A stretch of DNA of 64,000 nucleotides. It comes from HGM12587 sp045128635. GTDB lineage: Bacteria; Bacillota; Clostridia; Lachnospirales; Lachnospiraceae. The number at the start of each line of letters is the position of its first letter. Positions within the stretch are counted from its first letter, which is position 1. Below are positions 33,748 through 42,358 of this stretch, piece after piece. Location of the stretch: contig JBGVRS010000149.1 in NCBI GenBank assembly GCA_045128635.1, positions 1 through 64,000 of the forward strand, given 5' to 3'. The notes under the pieces were generated by a model. It ran no database searches. It was not told the DNA's origin and worked only from the letters and a program-made list of their open reading frames with translations. The position numbers and the translations under genes are program-made.

Positions 33748-33824
33748 TGGATTTTTACGAGAAAATGAGAATTGTTTGTCTGGAAATTCCTTATGGAAGT
33801 GTAAAAAATATTGCATCTAAATAA
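33747..33824 (+). pseudogene. Truncated alkylguanine-DNA alkyltransferase-like remnant
   Basis: A 25-codon frame starting at the TAATG shared with the oxidoreductase reads MDFYEKMRIVCLEIPYGSVK, then NIASK and a stop. It resembles the start of the DNA-binding domain of Ogt/ATL proteins (FYEKVYEVVKQIPYGKV-type) and breaks off where that domain should continue. No PCHR active-site segment follows within the next kilobase. The rest appears lost, and a nuclease gene of the mobile Rpn family follows. Confidence 0.6.
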
Positions 33825-33870
33825 GACGAATGTTATAATCAGCTTGTCTGAAAGACATTCGTCTTTCTTT
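33823..33870 (+). terminator. Long-loop terminator at the remnant end
   Basis: AAGACGAATGT (33823-33833) and ACATTCGTCTT (33855-33865) form a perfect 11 bp stem with a 21-base loop, followed by TCTTT. A second dyad, TTATGGG (33869-33875) with CCCATAA (33892-33898), follows. Confidence 0.65.
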
Positions 33871-33931
33871 ATGGGCGTTTCTGCCAGTAAACCCATAAGT
33901 ATTTAAAAATTCATAAACCGGAGGATAAGGC

Positions 33932-34747
33932 ATGGAAGAAAATGCGATGATGTTAAGTGAACATGAGTTTAATTTAAGTGATTTTGCACTGTTTCTATCA
34001 GTGATGAAAAATCCGAAAGCATACAAATGCGTATTAAGTATCTTTATGGAGGAGCCGGATATTGAACTGGCTGAAGTAAAAGTTGAACAGGTAGTACTTA
34101 ACAAAGTAGGAAAACGTGCAATTCGTTTGGATGCATGGGCAAAGACAACGGATAATAGACAGATTAATATGGAGATGCAAAATAATACTGATAATGATGA
34201 TGTGCGCAAACGCTCGAGATATTATCAAAGTATGTTAGATACTCCTATTTTAAAATCGGGAAAGGAAACACGTTATAAAAATTTGCCATCTACAGTAATT
34301 ATTTTTATTACACAGGAAGATATTTTCGAGAAGGATTTGGCAAAGTATACATTTACGGAGCAATGTAAAGAAATAGAAGGGTTGGAATTAGAGGACGGAA
34401 CTACAAAAATATTTCTAAATATGACTAGTAAAAATGGTTCCCAAGAATTAATTAGTTTGTTACAATATATAAAAGAGACAAGGATAGATAATCCGAATAT
34501 TATAGTAAAGGATTCACGCATTCTAGAGTTAGATAACATTGTGCAAGAGGTCAAAGCATCTGAAGAATGGGAGGCCGTAAAAATGAATATATTGGAAATT
34601 GGAATTGAAAGTGGAAAAGCAAAACAGCTAATTAATAGTGTTGAAAATGTAGTAGAAAATTTGGGAGTGAGCGTCGAAGAAGCGTGTAAAATTTTAGGAA
34701 CCTCTGTAGAGGAATTTGAAAACGCTAAATTAACAGTTCAAAAATAA
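33932..34747 (+). CDS. Rpn-family PD-(D/E)XK nuclease / transposase-like protein
   Basis: A 271-residue protein of the Rpn/PDDEXK_2 family (recombination-promoting nuclease, often labelled transposase). The nuclease core shows Asp67 (RLDAWAKT), Glu81 and Gln83 (INMEMQN). Such genes are mobile-like and often multicopy in gut Clostridia. RBS CGGAGGATAAGG precedes the ATG. It lies between the truncated Ogt-like remnant and a terminator at 34764, and its base use is more AT-rich than the neighbours. Insertion into the former operon end is inferred. Confidence 0.87.
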   Translation: MEENAMMLSEHEFNLSDFALFLSVMKNPKAYKCVLSIFMEEPDIELAEVKVEQVVLNKVGKRAIRLDAWAKTTDNRQINMEMQNNTDNDDVRKRSRYYQSMLDTPILKSGKETRYKNLPSTVIIFITQEDIFEKDLAKYTFTEQCKEIEGLELEDGTTKIFLNMTSKNGSQELISLLQYIKETRIDNPNIIVKDSRILELDNIVQEVKASEEWEAVKMNILEIGIESGKAKQLINSVENVVENLGVSVEEACKILGTSVEEFENAKLTVQK

Positions 34748-34763
34748 TTATAAGATTAAGAAG

Positions 34764-34789
34764 GTGCTGGTTGGATGACCGGCACTTTT
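34764..34789 (+). terminator. Terminator of the Rpn gene
   Basis: GTGCTGGT, loop TGGATG and ACCGGCAC form an 8 bp stem with one G-U pair, followed by TTTT. Confidence 0.82.
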
Positions 34790-34898
34790 CATATTTCAAA
34801 GTGTGATTATGTAATTGAAACTATTAAAAATATAATTAAAAAAGAAATAAAAATGCCAGACTTCTGTGTCTAATATATAAAGAGGGAGGTGAAAGCCT

Positions 34899-35369
34899 GT
34901 GAACAACGAAGAATTTGGAAAGCGAATTGAAAATATCAGATTAAGGTTATATAAGACAGCTTTGCTATACCTTGGAAGTGAAGCATTTGCTCTGGATGCG
35001 GTGGACGAAGCAGTTTATAAAGCGTTATGCAGTTACAAAAAACTCCGCCAGCCGGAATATTTTGACACATGGATTACAAGAATTTTGATTAATGAGTGCT
35101 ATAACGAGCTTCGCCGCCAGAAAAGATTCCGTGCTATAGATGAACTACCGGAAAGCTCAGTGGAAGTATTTGATACACTGCCTTTAAAAGAAGCAATCCG
35201 CAGACTTCCAAGGGAACTAAAAGAAGTTGTGATTTTACGGTATTTTGCAGGCTACACCTTGATAGAAACTGCAGAAACTTTACAGATTCCGCAGGGAACT
35301 GTGGCTACGAGACAGCGAAAAGCATTGAAAGTGTTAAAACTGGAGTTGAGTGAGGAGGTGGGAGAATGA
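34899..35369 (+). CDS. ECF-type RNA polymerase sigma factor
   Basis: A 156-residue sigma-70-like factor with region 2 (residues about 15-85, LDAVDEAVYKALCSYKKLRQPEYFDTW) and region 4 (about 100-150, IRRLPRELKEVVILRYFAGYT). It directs RNA polymerase to a small regulon, usually envelope stress. The start is GTG at 34899, 8 bp after GAGGGAGGTGA. It overlaps the next gene by 4 bp (ATGA), and that gene should hold it inactive. Confidence 0.92.
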   Translation: MNNEEFGKRIENIRLRLYKTALLYLGSEAFALDAVDEAVYKALCSYKKLRQPEYFDTWITRILINECYNELRRQKRFRAIDELPESSVEVFDTLPLKEAIRRLPRELKEVVILRYFAGYTLIETAETLQIPQGTVATRQRKALKVLKLELSEEVGE

Positions 35370-36745
35370 AGCGTTTTGAAGAATACGAAGCATTAATGGC
35401 GGAACTTGAAAATTGTGCTCCAGTAGAGTTGGAAGACACACTTGTAAGAGCGCAAAAGAAAAAAATGCGTAGGGAAAAGATTTACAGACCATTCATCGGT
35501 GTGGCAGCAGTGATGCTTCTGTTTGTGCTGATGGTGAATTTCTCCACACCGATTGCTTATGCCTGTTCGAAAGTGCCAATCCTTAGGGAACTGGCAGAAG
35601 CTGTGACATTTTCTCCATCTCTGACGGATGCAGTGAAAAATGATTATGTGCAGCCGATGAATTTGGTGCAGATGGACGGAGAGATTTCGGTAAAAGTAGA
35701 ATATTTAATTGTAGATCAGAAACAGATAAATGTATTTTATCGACTTTATTCTGACGTATATGAAAATATGAATGCAGATCCTCGTGTGTTGAGTGCTGAT
35801 GGTTCGTCGCCGCCGCCATGCAGTTATGGTGTCAATGATTGGGATGTGCCAAATGGGGAACTTCAAAGTGTTAATATTGACTTTGTGGAAGAAAATGTGC
35901 CAGAGAGTTTAAGATTGCAGTTGAAAATCAGAGATTTTTCTGTGTCAGCACAGGAAGCGCCGATAGCCAGTGTGGAAGAACAGATTTTTAATCCGCAAGC
36001 TCCGGAAGAAGAGGAATATATTGCAGAATTCGATTTTCTTTTAGAATTTGACCCACAGTTTACTGCCGTAGGAAAGAAAATTGAGGTGAATCAGACGGTG
36101 GAACTGGAAGGACAAAACATTACCATTGTGGATGTAGAAATTTATCCGTCACATTTACGAGTGAATGTTATGGATGATACAGAAAATACGGCATGGTTAA
36201 AACGCTTGGATTTTTACGTGGAAACTGATTGGGGTATGAAGTTTGAAACTATTTCAGAAGGAATTACAGCAACGGGAACCGATGGAAGACCAAGTCTGGA
36301 GTCATTCAGAGCGGAAAGCAATTATTTTTATGAAGCTGATAAGCTGAAAATTGTAATCACTGGTGCTGAGTGGCTTCGAAAAGATATGGAAAAAGTGTAT
36401 CTGAATCTGGAAACAGGAGAAAACGGTGGACTTCCAGAGGGAGTAAGCTTTCTTGGAGCTGAAAAGATGAAAAGCGGCTGGTTGTTAAAATTAAAGGCGG
36501 TGCAGCGTAAGGAAAATCATTTTCATCAGATTTTGACCCACAAGTTTTATGACGCAAAGGGTAAAGAGTATGAGATTCGAAGTTGGAGCAGTTATAATGA
36601 GGATATGGAAGAAGGTACAGAAGGAGTTCGATATATGATCGAAGAAGTACCGCTGGCAAATTTCCATGACACAGAAGTATGGCTGATGCCGCATTATTCT
36701 CATGAATGGACCGCAGAAAATCCAGTGGTTGTCGTTGTGCAGTAA
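35366..36745 (+). CDS. DUF4179-type anti-sigma factor, membrane-anchored
   Basis: A 459-residue protein with a short cytoplasmic segment, one transmembrane helix (about residues 38-58, FIGVAAVMLLFVLMV) and a large outer domain. The sequence after the helix (FSTPIAYACSKVPILRELAEAV) matches the DUF4179 pattern of anti-sigma factors paired with ECF sigmas. The outer 400 residues are beta-rich and probably sense an envelope signal. Start ATG overlaps the sigma gene stop (ATGA). It is the last gene of the pair. Confidence 0.85.
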   Translation: MKRFEEYEALMAELENCAPVELEDTLVRAQKKKMRREKIYRPFIGVAAVMLLFVLMVNFSTPIAYACSKVPILRELAEAVTFSPSLTDAVKNDYVQPMNLVQMDGEISVKVEYLIVDQKQINVFYRLYSDVYENMNADPRVLSADGSSPPPCSYGVNDWDVPNGELQSVNIDFVEENVPESLRLQLKIRDFSVSAQEAPIASVEEQIFNPQAPEEEEYIAEFDFLLEFDPQFTAVGKKIEVNQTVELEGQNITIVDVEIYPSHLRVNVMDDTENTAWLKRLDFYVETDWGMKFETISEGITATGTDGRPSLESFRAESNYFYEADKLKIVITGAEWLRKDMEKVYLNLETGENGGLPEGVSFLGAEKMKSGWLLKLKAVQRKENHFHQILTHKFYDAKGKEYEIRSWSSYNEDMEEGTEGVRYMIEEVPLANFHDTEVWLMPHYSHEWTAENPVVVVVQ

Positions 36746-36758
36746 TCAGTGTTATAAT
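36729..36758 (+). promoter_or_regulatory. Sigma-A promoter ahead of nudC
   Basis: TTGTCG (36729-36734), an 18 bp spacer and TATAAT (36753-36758). It starts within the end of the anti-sigma gene. Confidence 0.5.
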
Positions 36759-36794
36759 AGTTCCAATTTATGAGAATATGAGGGGAACAGATAA

Positions 36795-37661
36795 ATGCTG
36801 CAGGATTTAACATACGGACGACTGGAAAATGAATTTTATGATAGAGAAGCGACTGAACAGGATTTGGTCATCTGTGTTTGTAAAAATCGTATTTTAGTTA
36901 AACGTACAGAAGAATTTCATGTGACCTATCCAACGGTTGCAACGGTCAAGGAATGGGCGGACAAAAACGGTTGGAAAGCATGGGGAGAAGTACATTTTCA
37001 ATATGTGTTCCGTATGCAGGATGTAAACTATTTTCTTTGGATGGGAGATGCGGGGGAACCTGTAGATGATACATACCATTATGAGGAAATCCGTCAGTTA
37101 AGTCAGTTTGAGACGAAGGATGTCTGCTTTGCGGCATGTACAGCAGAGCATTTGTTTGTATGGTATCGAAACAACCGTTTTTGCGGTCATTGTCAGACTC
37201 CAACCGTACATGATCATAAAGAACGTATGCTTCGCTGCCCGGAATGCGGAAACATGATTTTTCCTAGAATTTCTCCGGCAGTAATCATTGGGGTAACAAA
37301 CGGTGAAAAATTACTTCTTAGTAAATATGCTGGAAGAGCCTATACCAGATATGCGTTAATCGCGGGATATACAGAGATTGGCGAAACCATGGAAGAAACT
37401 GTACAGCGTGAAGTCATGGAAGAAGTAGGTTTGCATGTAAAGAATATCCGTTATTATAAGAGCCAGCCTTGGGGCAGAGACGGTGCAGTTTTGATGGGAT
37501 TTTTCTGTGACCTCGATGGAAGTGATGAGATACATCTGGATGAAAATGAACTGGCATTGGCAGAGTGGCATGATAGACATGCATTACCGGCACATGATGA
37601 TGGCATCAGTCTGACAAGAGAAATGATTCGTATGTTTGAAGAAGGAAAAGAGCCGAGGTAA
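36795..37661 (+). CDS. nudC: NAD+ diphosphatase / RNA NAD-cap hydrolase
   Basis: A 288-residue Nudix enzyme that cleaves NAD(H) and removes NAD caps from RNA. It has the NudC zinc ribbon CGHCQ...CPECG, followed by FPRISPAVI, and the Nudix box GYTEIGETMEETVQREVMEE (G-x5-E-x7-REVMEEVGL). The N-terminal NudC domain is present. It is a full-length member. RBS GAGGGGAA precedes the ATG, and it is 5 bp before the acylphosphatase start. Confidence 0.93.
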   Translation: MLQDLTYGRLENEFYDREATEQDLVICVCKNRILVKRTEEFHVTYPTVATVKEWADKNGWKAWGEVHFQYVFRMQDVNYFLWMGDAGEPVDDTYHYEEIRQLSQFETKDVCFAACTAEHLFVWYRNNRFCGHCQTPTVHDHKERMLRCPECGNMIFPRISPAVIIGVTNGEKLLLSKYAGRAYTRYALIAGYTEIGETMEETVQREVMEEVGLHVKNIRYYKSQPWGRDGAVLMGFFCDLDGSDEIHLDENELALAEWHDRHALPAHDDGISLTREMIRMFEEGKEPR

Positions 37662-37665
37662 GACA

Positions 37666-38025
37666 ATGGCATTGGTAGAATTGTTTAAGAGCTTTCGCGA
37701 TAAATATATGAGAAGTTCCATTGAAAAAATGGATTTCCCTGATTTTCCGCCAGACGAAGAGAGAAGATATGAAATCATTTTTTCCGGAATTGTACAGGGA
37801 GTCGGTTTCCGTTATGAAGCATGGCTGATTGCAGAAAAACTGGGACTTACCGGTTTTGCAGAAAATTTATCGAGTGGTGATGTAAGAATGGAAATCCAGG
37901 GACCGAAAAATAAGATTTTTCATTTGATTCACTGCATGGAGTCTATCCCACGTATTACCATTGAAAATAAGGTGATTGATGAACTGCCATTAAAAGAGGA
38001 AAAGGAGTTTACGCCTGTATATTAG
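37666..38025 (+). CDS. Acylphosphatase-domain protein
   Basis: A 119-residue protein whose residues about 35-119 are an acylphosphatase domain: SGIVQGVGFRYEAW has the phosphate-binding loop and catalytic Arg, and GFAENLSSGDVRMEIQG has the catalytic Asn. It hydrolyses acyl phosphates such as acetyl phosphate. The first 34 residues are an extra helix. CGAGG precedes the ATG at 37666; a longer start at 37636 would overlap nudC. It is transcribed with nudC and the glycosylase gene. Confidence 0.87.
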   Translation: MALVELFKSFRDKYMRSSIEKMDFPDFPPDEERRYEIIFSGIVQGVGFRYEAWLIAEKLGLTGFAENLSSGDVRMEIQGPKNKIFHLIHCMESIPRITIENKVIDELPLKEEKEFTPVY

Positions 38026-38037
38026 GCATAAAATATT

Positions 38038-38529
38038 ATGGAATATCAGAGTTTAAAACATACTTTTGATCCGGTGTTTGATGAGGAATCAAAGATATTG
38101 ATTCTAGGAAGTTTTCCTTCAGTGAAATCCAGAGAAAACAATTTTTTCTATGGACATCCACAGAATCGTTTCTGGAAAGTGATGGCGAATGTGCTGGAGT
38201 GGGAAGTTCCGACAACCATTGAAGAAAAGCGGGAAATGTTACTTAAAAATTATGTAGCAGTTTGGGATGTCATTGCAAGCTGCAGTATTGTAGGCTCCAG
38301 TGATATATCGATCAAAGATGTGGTCGTTAATGATTTTTCAAGGATTTTAGAAAACTCCAAGGTGGAAAGAGTCTATGTAAATGGCAGAAAAGCCTATGAA
38401 CTGTATCACAAATATGCAGAAAAAGTGACCGGAATCAAAGCAGTCAAGCTTCCGTCCACAAGCCCTGCCAATGCGGCATGGAGTCTTGAAAAACTGACAA
38501 AAACATGGAAAGAAATCATAGAAATATGA
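38038..38529 (+). CDS. DNA-deoxyinosine glycosylase (uracil-DNA glycosylase fold)
   Basis: A 163-residue uracil-DNA-glycosylase-superfamily protein of the hypoxanthine/deoxyinosine type. Motif 1 is LGSFPSVKSR, followed by FYGHPQNRFW and the C-terminal motif LPSTSPANAA. It excises deaminated adenine (inosine) from DNA; activity on uracil is possible. No clear ribosome site is seen, so coupling to the upstream gene (12 bp gap) is likely. A terminator begins at its stop. Confidence 0.87.
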   Translation: MEYQSLKHTFDPVFDEESKILILGSFPSVKSRENNFFYGHPQNRFWKVMANVLEWEVPTTIEEKREMLLKNYVAVWDVIASCSIVGSSDISIKDVVVNDFSRILENSKVERVYVNGRKAYELYHKYAEKVTGIKAVKLPSTSPANAAWSLEKLTKTWKEIIEI

Positions 38530-38558
38530 GCAGGCAGTGAAAATTGTCTGCTCTTTTT
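38528..38558 (+). terminator. Terminator of the nudC operon
   Basis: GAGCAGGCA and TGTCTGCTC (one G-U pair) form a 9 bp stem, followed by TTTTT. Its base overlaps the glycosylase stop codon. Confidence 0.85.
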
Positions 38559-38585
38559 CTGTGCAGAATTTTACCCAGAATTTCC

Positions 38586-38646
38586 ATGACAAAAATATCT
38601 ATTTGAGCTATAATTATATGTTAAGGGAAAGTGTCTTTTAGACACT
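38586..38646 (+). promoter_or_regulatory. Promoter and leader hairpin of the ppx-ppk operon
   Basis: ATGACA (38586-38591), a 17 bp spacer and TATAAT (38609-38614) form a promoter. In the leader, AGTGTC (38630-38635), loop TTTTA and GACACT (38641-38646) form a perfect 6 bp hairpin with no U-tract. It could be an operator or mRNA stabiliser. Confidence 0.6.
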
Positions 38647-38675
38647 GAAAAACATTTATTTAGAGGGAGTCTGTC

Positions 38676-40217
38676 ATGAAAGTCACCACATTTGCAGCCA
38701 TAGAAATCGCATCTTATGAAGTCAGTATGAAAATCTATGCGCTGTCTCCAAAAACAATGAAAGAAATCACTTATGTTCGTCATCGTATGGAACTGGGCAA
38801 GGATGCATATCGCCTTGGGAAAATCAGTAATGAACGTGTAGAAGAGCTTTGTGAGGTTTTGCAGGATTTTAAGCGTATCATGAAAGAGTATGGTGCAGTG
38901 GAGTATCGTGCCTGTGCCACAGCAGTGATTCGTGAACTGGAAAGCAGTTCGCTGATTTTGGATCGTATTTTTGTAAAAACAGGTCTAAATATTGAGATTT
39001 TAAGCAATTCAGAATCCAGATATTTAAGTTATAAGTCCATTGCTTCTCAGGAAAAAGATTTTGATAAGATTATTCAGAAAGGTACTGCGATTATTGATGT
39101 GGGTGGCGAAAGTATCCAGATTTCCTTATTTGATAAGGATTGTCTGGTATCGACTCAGAACATCCGTATTGGTACAAACCGCTTGAAAGAGCGTTTGAGT
39201 AATGTGTTTGAGCAGAGCAGTCATTTTGAACAGGTGGTAGAAGAGATTGCCAACAATGCTCTCAAAACTTACAGAAAACTTTATTTAAAAGACCGTAAAA
39301 TTGAAAATATTATTTTAATCGGGGATTACAGTCCATATATTTCCCGTTATGTAAATGCCGCACATACAGAAAGTCATGTTATGAGTGCGGAAGAATATCA
39401 TGCGTTTTATCAGGAAATGCTGAGTAAAAACCCGCAGGAAATGTTAAATACATTAGGAATTCCGGCAGAAAATGAAGCACTCATTCTGACAACTTTGGTT
39501 GTATATCGCAAACTGATTGAAGAAACAGAAGCAAAAGAAATCTGGATGCCATCCTTAAACCTTTGTGATGGTCTGACCTATGATTACGCAGAGAAGAATA
39601 AAATCTTAAAATCTGCCCATGATTTTGAAAACGATATTATTGTGTCTGCAAAAAATATGGGAAAACGTTACCAGAGCAATAAAAATCATGTCAATGTGAT
39701 GACAACACTGGCTCTGACAATTTTCGACAAGACGAAATCCCTTCACGGAATGCAGAAACGTGACAGATTGTTATTACAGATTGCGGTTCTTTTACATGAC
39801 TGTGGTAAATTTATCAGTATGTCCCATTCGGCAGAATGTTCTTATAACATTATTATGGCATCGGAAATCATTGGTTTATCACATGCCGAACGTGAAATGG
39901 TGGCAAATATCGTAAGATATAACTCTTTAGATATCATTTCTTATGAAGAATTTGCGAAAAGCAGTGCGCTGAATAGAGAACAGTATATTAAAGTATGTAA
40001 GCTTGCAGCGATTCTTAGAATTTCCAATGCCATGGACAGAAGCCACAAGCAGAAAATTCAGGAAATTCGCGTGAATTTAAAAGATACCAAGATGATTTTA
40101 ACGGTAGATACATTGGAAGACATTACCTTGGAGCAAGGGCTGCTTCGTGAAAAAGCAGAGTTCTTCGAAGATGTATTTGGCATTACACCGGTACTTCGCC
40201 GTAAAAAGACAATGTAG
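38676..40217 (+). CDS. ppx: Ppx/GppA exopolyphosphatase with HD domain
   Basis: A 513-residue polyphosphate/guanosine pentaphosphate phosphatase. The actin-like ATPase half (about 1-300) contains ATAVIREL and IDVGGESIQIS; the C-terminal half has an HD domain, VLLHDCGKFISMSHSAECS. It cuts phosphate from polyphosphate chains, or acts on pppGpp. RBS GAGGGAG precedes the ATG. Its stop is just ahead of ppk, so one transcript encodes both making and breaking of polyphosphate. Confidence 0.92.
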   Translation: MKVTTFAAIEIASYEVSMKIYALSPKTMKEITYVRHRMELGKDAYRLGKISNERVEELCEVLQDFKRIMKEYGAVEYRACATAVIRELESSSLILDRIFVKTGLNIEILSNSESRYLSYKSIASQEKDFDKIIQKGTAIIDVGGESIQISLFDKDCLVSTQNIRIGTNRLKERLSNVFEQSSHFEQVVEEIANNALKTYRKLYLKDRKIENIILIGDYSPYISRYVNAAHTESHVMSAEEYHAFYQEMLSKNPQEMLNTLGIPAENEALILTTLVVYRKLIEETEAKEIWMPSLNLCDGLTYDYAEKNKILKSAHDFENDIIVSAKNMGKRYQSNKNHVNVMTTLALTIFDKTKSLHGMQKRDRLLLQIAVLLHDCGKFISMSHSAECSYNIIMASEIIGLSHAEREMVANIVRYNSLDIISYEEFAKSSALNREQYIKVCKLAAILRISNAMDRSHKQKIQEIRVNLKDTKMILTVDTLEDITLEQGLLREKAEFFEDVFGITPVLRRKKTM

Positions 40218-40228
40218 TGGAGGGCAGC

Positions 40229-42358
40229 ATGGAAAAGACTGAAAAATATAAACCGGAATATTACGAAAATCGAGAACTTAGCTGGCTGAAATTCAATGAA
40301 CGTATTTTGGGTGAAGCCAGAGATAAAGAAAATTTATTATTTGAACGTTTGAAATTTTTAAGCATTACTGCGTCAAATTTGGATGAATTTTTTATGGTTC
40401 GAGTTGCATCCTTAAAAGATATGGTGCATGCGGAATATACAAAGAAAGATTTTGCCGGATTATCTGCAAAAGAACAGCTGGTAAAAATCAACGAAGTAAC
40501 CCATGAAATGATTGGTCGTCAGTATTCAACTTATAATCGTTCTTTGCTGCCGCAGTTGGCAGAAAACGGTTTGAAAGTGATTACACATCATGAAGATCTG
40601 GATGAAGAACAGAAAAAGTTTGCAGACCATTACTTCAAGGAAAATGTATACCCGGTGCTGACTCCGATGGCAGTGGATTCTTCCAGACCATTTCCGCTGA
40701 TTCGTAACAAATCGCTGAATATCGGTGCGATTTTAAAGAAAAAGAATGAGAAGAAAGCAGAGGAAGAATTTGCAACGGTACAGGTTCCGGCAGTACTTCC
40801 TAGAATTGTTCGTCTTCCGGCAGATAAAGATGGAAATGTCCAGGTGATTTTACTGGAGCAGATTATTGAACGAAACATTAGTGAGCTGTTTTTAAGCTAT
40901 GATGTGATTTGTGCTCATCCATATCGTATTATGAGAAATGCGGATCTGACAATTGAAGAGGATGAAGCGGAAGATTTATTAAAAGAGATTCAGAAACAGT
41001 TAAAGAAGCGCCAGTGGGGTGAAGCGATTCGTCTTGAAGTGGAAGACAGCATGGAAGCTTCTCTTTTGAAAGTTCTGAAAAAAGAATTGAAAATTAAAAA
41101 TGATGATATTTATAAAATCAATGGTCCGTTAGATCTGACCTTCCTTATGAAAATGTATGGAATGGATGGGTTTGACCATTTGAGAGCGCCAAAACATGTG
41201 CCGGCAGCAGTACCAAGACTCCATGGGGATTATAATATTTTTGATGAAATAGTGCAGGGAGATATTTTATTACATCATCCATACCAGTCTTTTGATCCGG
41301 TTGTGAAACTGATTCAGAAGGCAGCGGTAGATCCACAGGTGTTGGCAATTAAACAGACTTTATATCGTGTCAGCGGGAACTCTCCAATTATCGCAGCTCT
41401 TGCACAGGCAGCAGAAAATGGAAAACAGGTTTCTGTACTGGTAGAATTAAAAGCACGATTTGATGAAGAAAACAATATTGTTTGGGCAAAAATGCTTGAA
41501 AAAGCGGGATGCCATGTAATTTATGGTCTTGTAGGTTTAAAAACTCACAGCAAGATTACACTGGTCGTTCGTCTGGAAGAGGATGGCATCAGAAGATATG
41601 TGCATCTTGGAACCGGAAACTATAATGATGCAACCGCAAAACTATACACAGATATTGGTCTTTTGACATGCTCACAGAGTATTGGCGAAGATGCAACTGC
41701 TGTATTTAATATGCTTTCCGGTTACTCCGAACCATTGCACTGGAATAAACTTTCTCTTGCACCGCTTTGGCTTCGTGAGAAATTTTTGGAACTGATCAAC
41801 AGGGAACGTGAAAATGCATTGGCAGGCAAAGAAGCTAAGATCATTGCGAAAATGAATTCACTTTGTGATAAGGAAATCTGTGATGCCCTTTATGATGCAA
41901 GCAGAGCAGGCGTTAAGATTGAATTGATCGTACGTGGCATTTGCTGCGTCAGAACAGGAATTGCCGGTGTGAGTGAAAATATTACTGTGCGCTCTATCGT
42001 AGGTAATTTCCTGGAACACAGCCGTATTTATTATTTCTGGAATGACGGAAAAGAAGAAGTGTACTGTGCGAGTGCGGACTGGATGCCAAGAAACTTAGAC
42101 AGACGTGTGGAAATTTTATTCCCAATTGATCATGATACTTTAAAAGAGCAGATTATAGAAATGTTAAATATCATGCTTTCTGATAATGTGAAGGCTCAGA
42201 TTATGCAGCCGGACGGCACTTACGAGAGAATAGACCGTCGAGGCAAAGTGCTTTTATGTGCGCAGGATTATTTTACTGAAGAAGCAAAAGAGTATTTAAA
42301 TAAAATAGAAAAAAAGGATGAAAACTCAAGAGTCTTCATCCCTGCGGAGCCTCAATAA
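40229..42358 (+). CDS. ppk: Polyphosphate kinase 1
   Basis: A 709-residue PPK1 that extends polyphosphate from ATP. It has the N-terminal ENRELSWLKFNERIL, the middle VYPVLTPMAVDSSRPFP and the C-terminal pair of phospholipase-D-like active sites; GLKTHSK carries the His that is phosphorylated, and HLGTGNYNDATAKLYTDIG follows. The ATG at 40229 follows GGAGG; GTG 40217 would overlap the site. The 3' end overlaps the convergent spore germination gene by 33 bp. Confidence 0.95.
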   Translation: MEKTEKYKPEYYENRELSWLKFNERILGEARDKENLLFERLKFLSITASNLDEFFMVRVASLKDMVHAEYTKKDFAGLSAKEQLVKINEVTHEMIGRQYSTYNRSLLPQLAENGLKVITHHEDLDEEQKKFADHYFKENVYPVLTPMAVDSSRPFPLIRNKSLNIGAILKKKNEKKAEEEFATVQVPAVLPRIVRLPADKDGNVQVILLEQIIERNISELFLSYDVICAHPYRIMRNADLTIEEDEAEDLLKEIQKQLKKRQWGEAIRLEVEDSMEASLLKVLKKELKIKNDDIYKINGPLDLTFLMKMYGMDGFDHLRAPKHVPAAVPRLHGDYNIFDEIVQGDILLHHPYQSFDPVVKLIQKAAVDPQVLAIKQTLYRVSGNSPIIAALAQAAENGKQVSVLVELKARFDEENNIVWAKMLEKAGCHVIYGLVGLKTHSKITLVVRLEEDGIRRYVHLGTGNYNDATAKLYTDIGLLTCSQSIGEDATAVFNMLSGYSEPLHWNKLSLAPLWLREKFLELINRERENALAGKEAKIIAKMNSLCDKEICDALYDASRAGVKIELIVRGICCVRTGIAGVSENITVRSIVGNFLEHSRIYYFWNDGKEEVYCASADWMPRNLDRRVEILFPIDHDTLKEQIIEMLNIMLSDNVKAQIMQPDGTYERIDRRGKVLLCAQDYFTEEAKEYLNKIEKKDENSRVFIPAEPQ
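42309..42341 (-). terminator. Terminator of the SpoVAF-like gene, inside ppk
   Basis: On the minus strand GGATGAAGAC, loop TCTTGA and GTTTTCATCC form a 10 bp stem with G-U pairs (plus 42316-42341), followed by TTTTTTT (42309-42315). It lies within the 3' end of ppk. Confidence 0.75.

Noticed and set aside
33932..34747. Insertion sequence with terminal repeats around the Rpn gene
   Set aside because: No matched terminal inverted repeats or target duplication were found at both ends; only the gene and a one-sided hairpin are supported.
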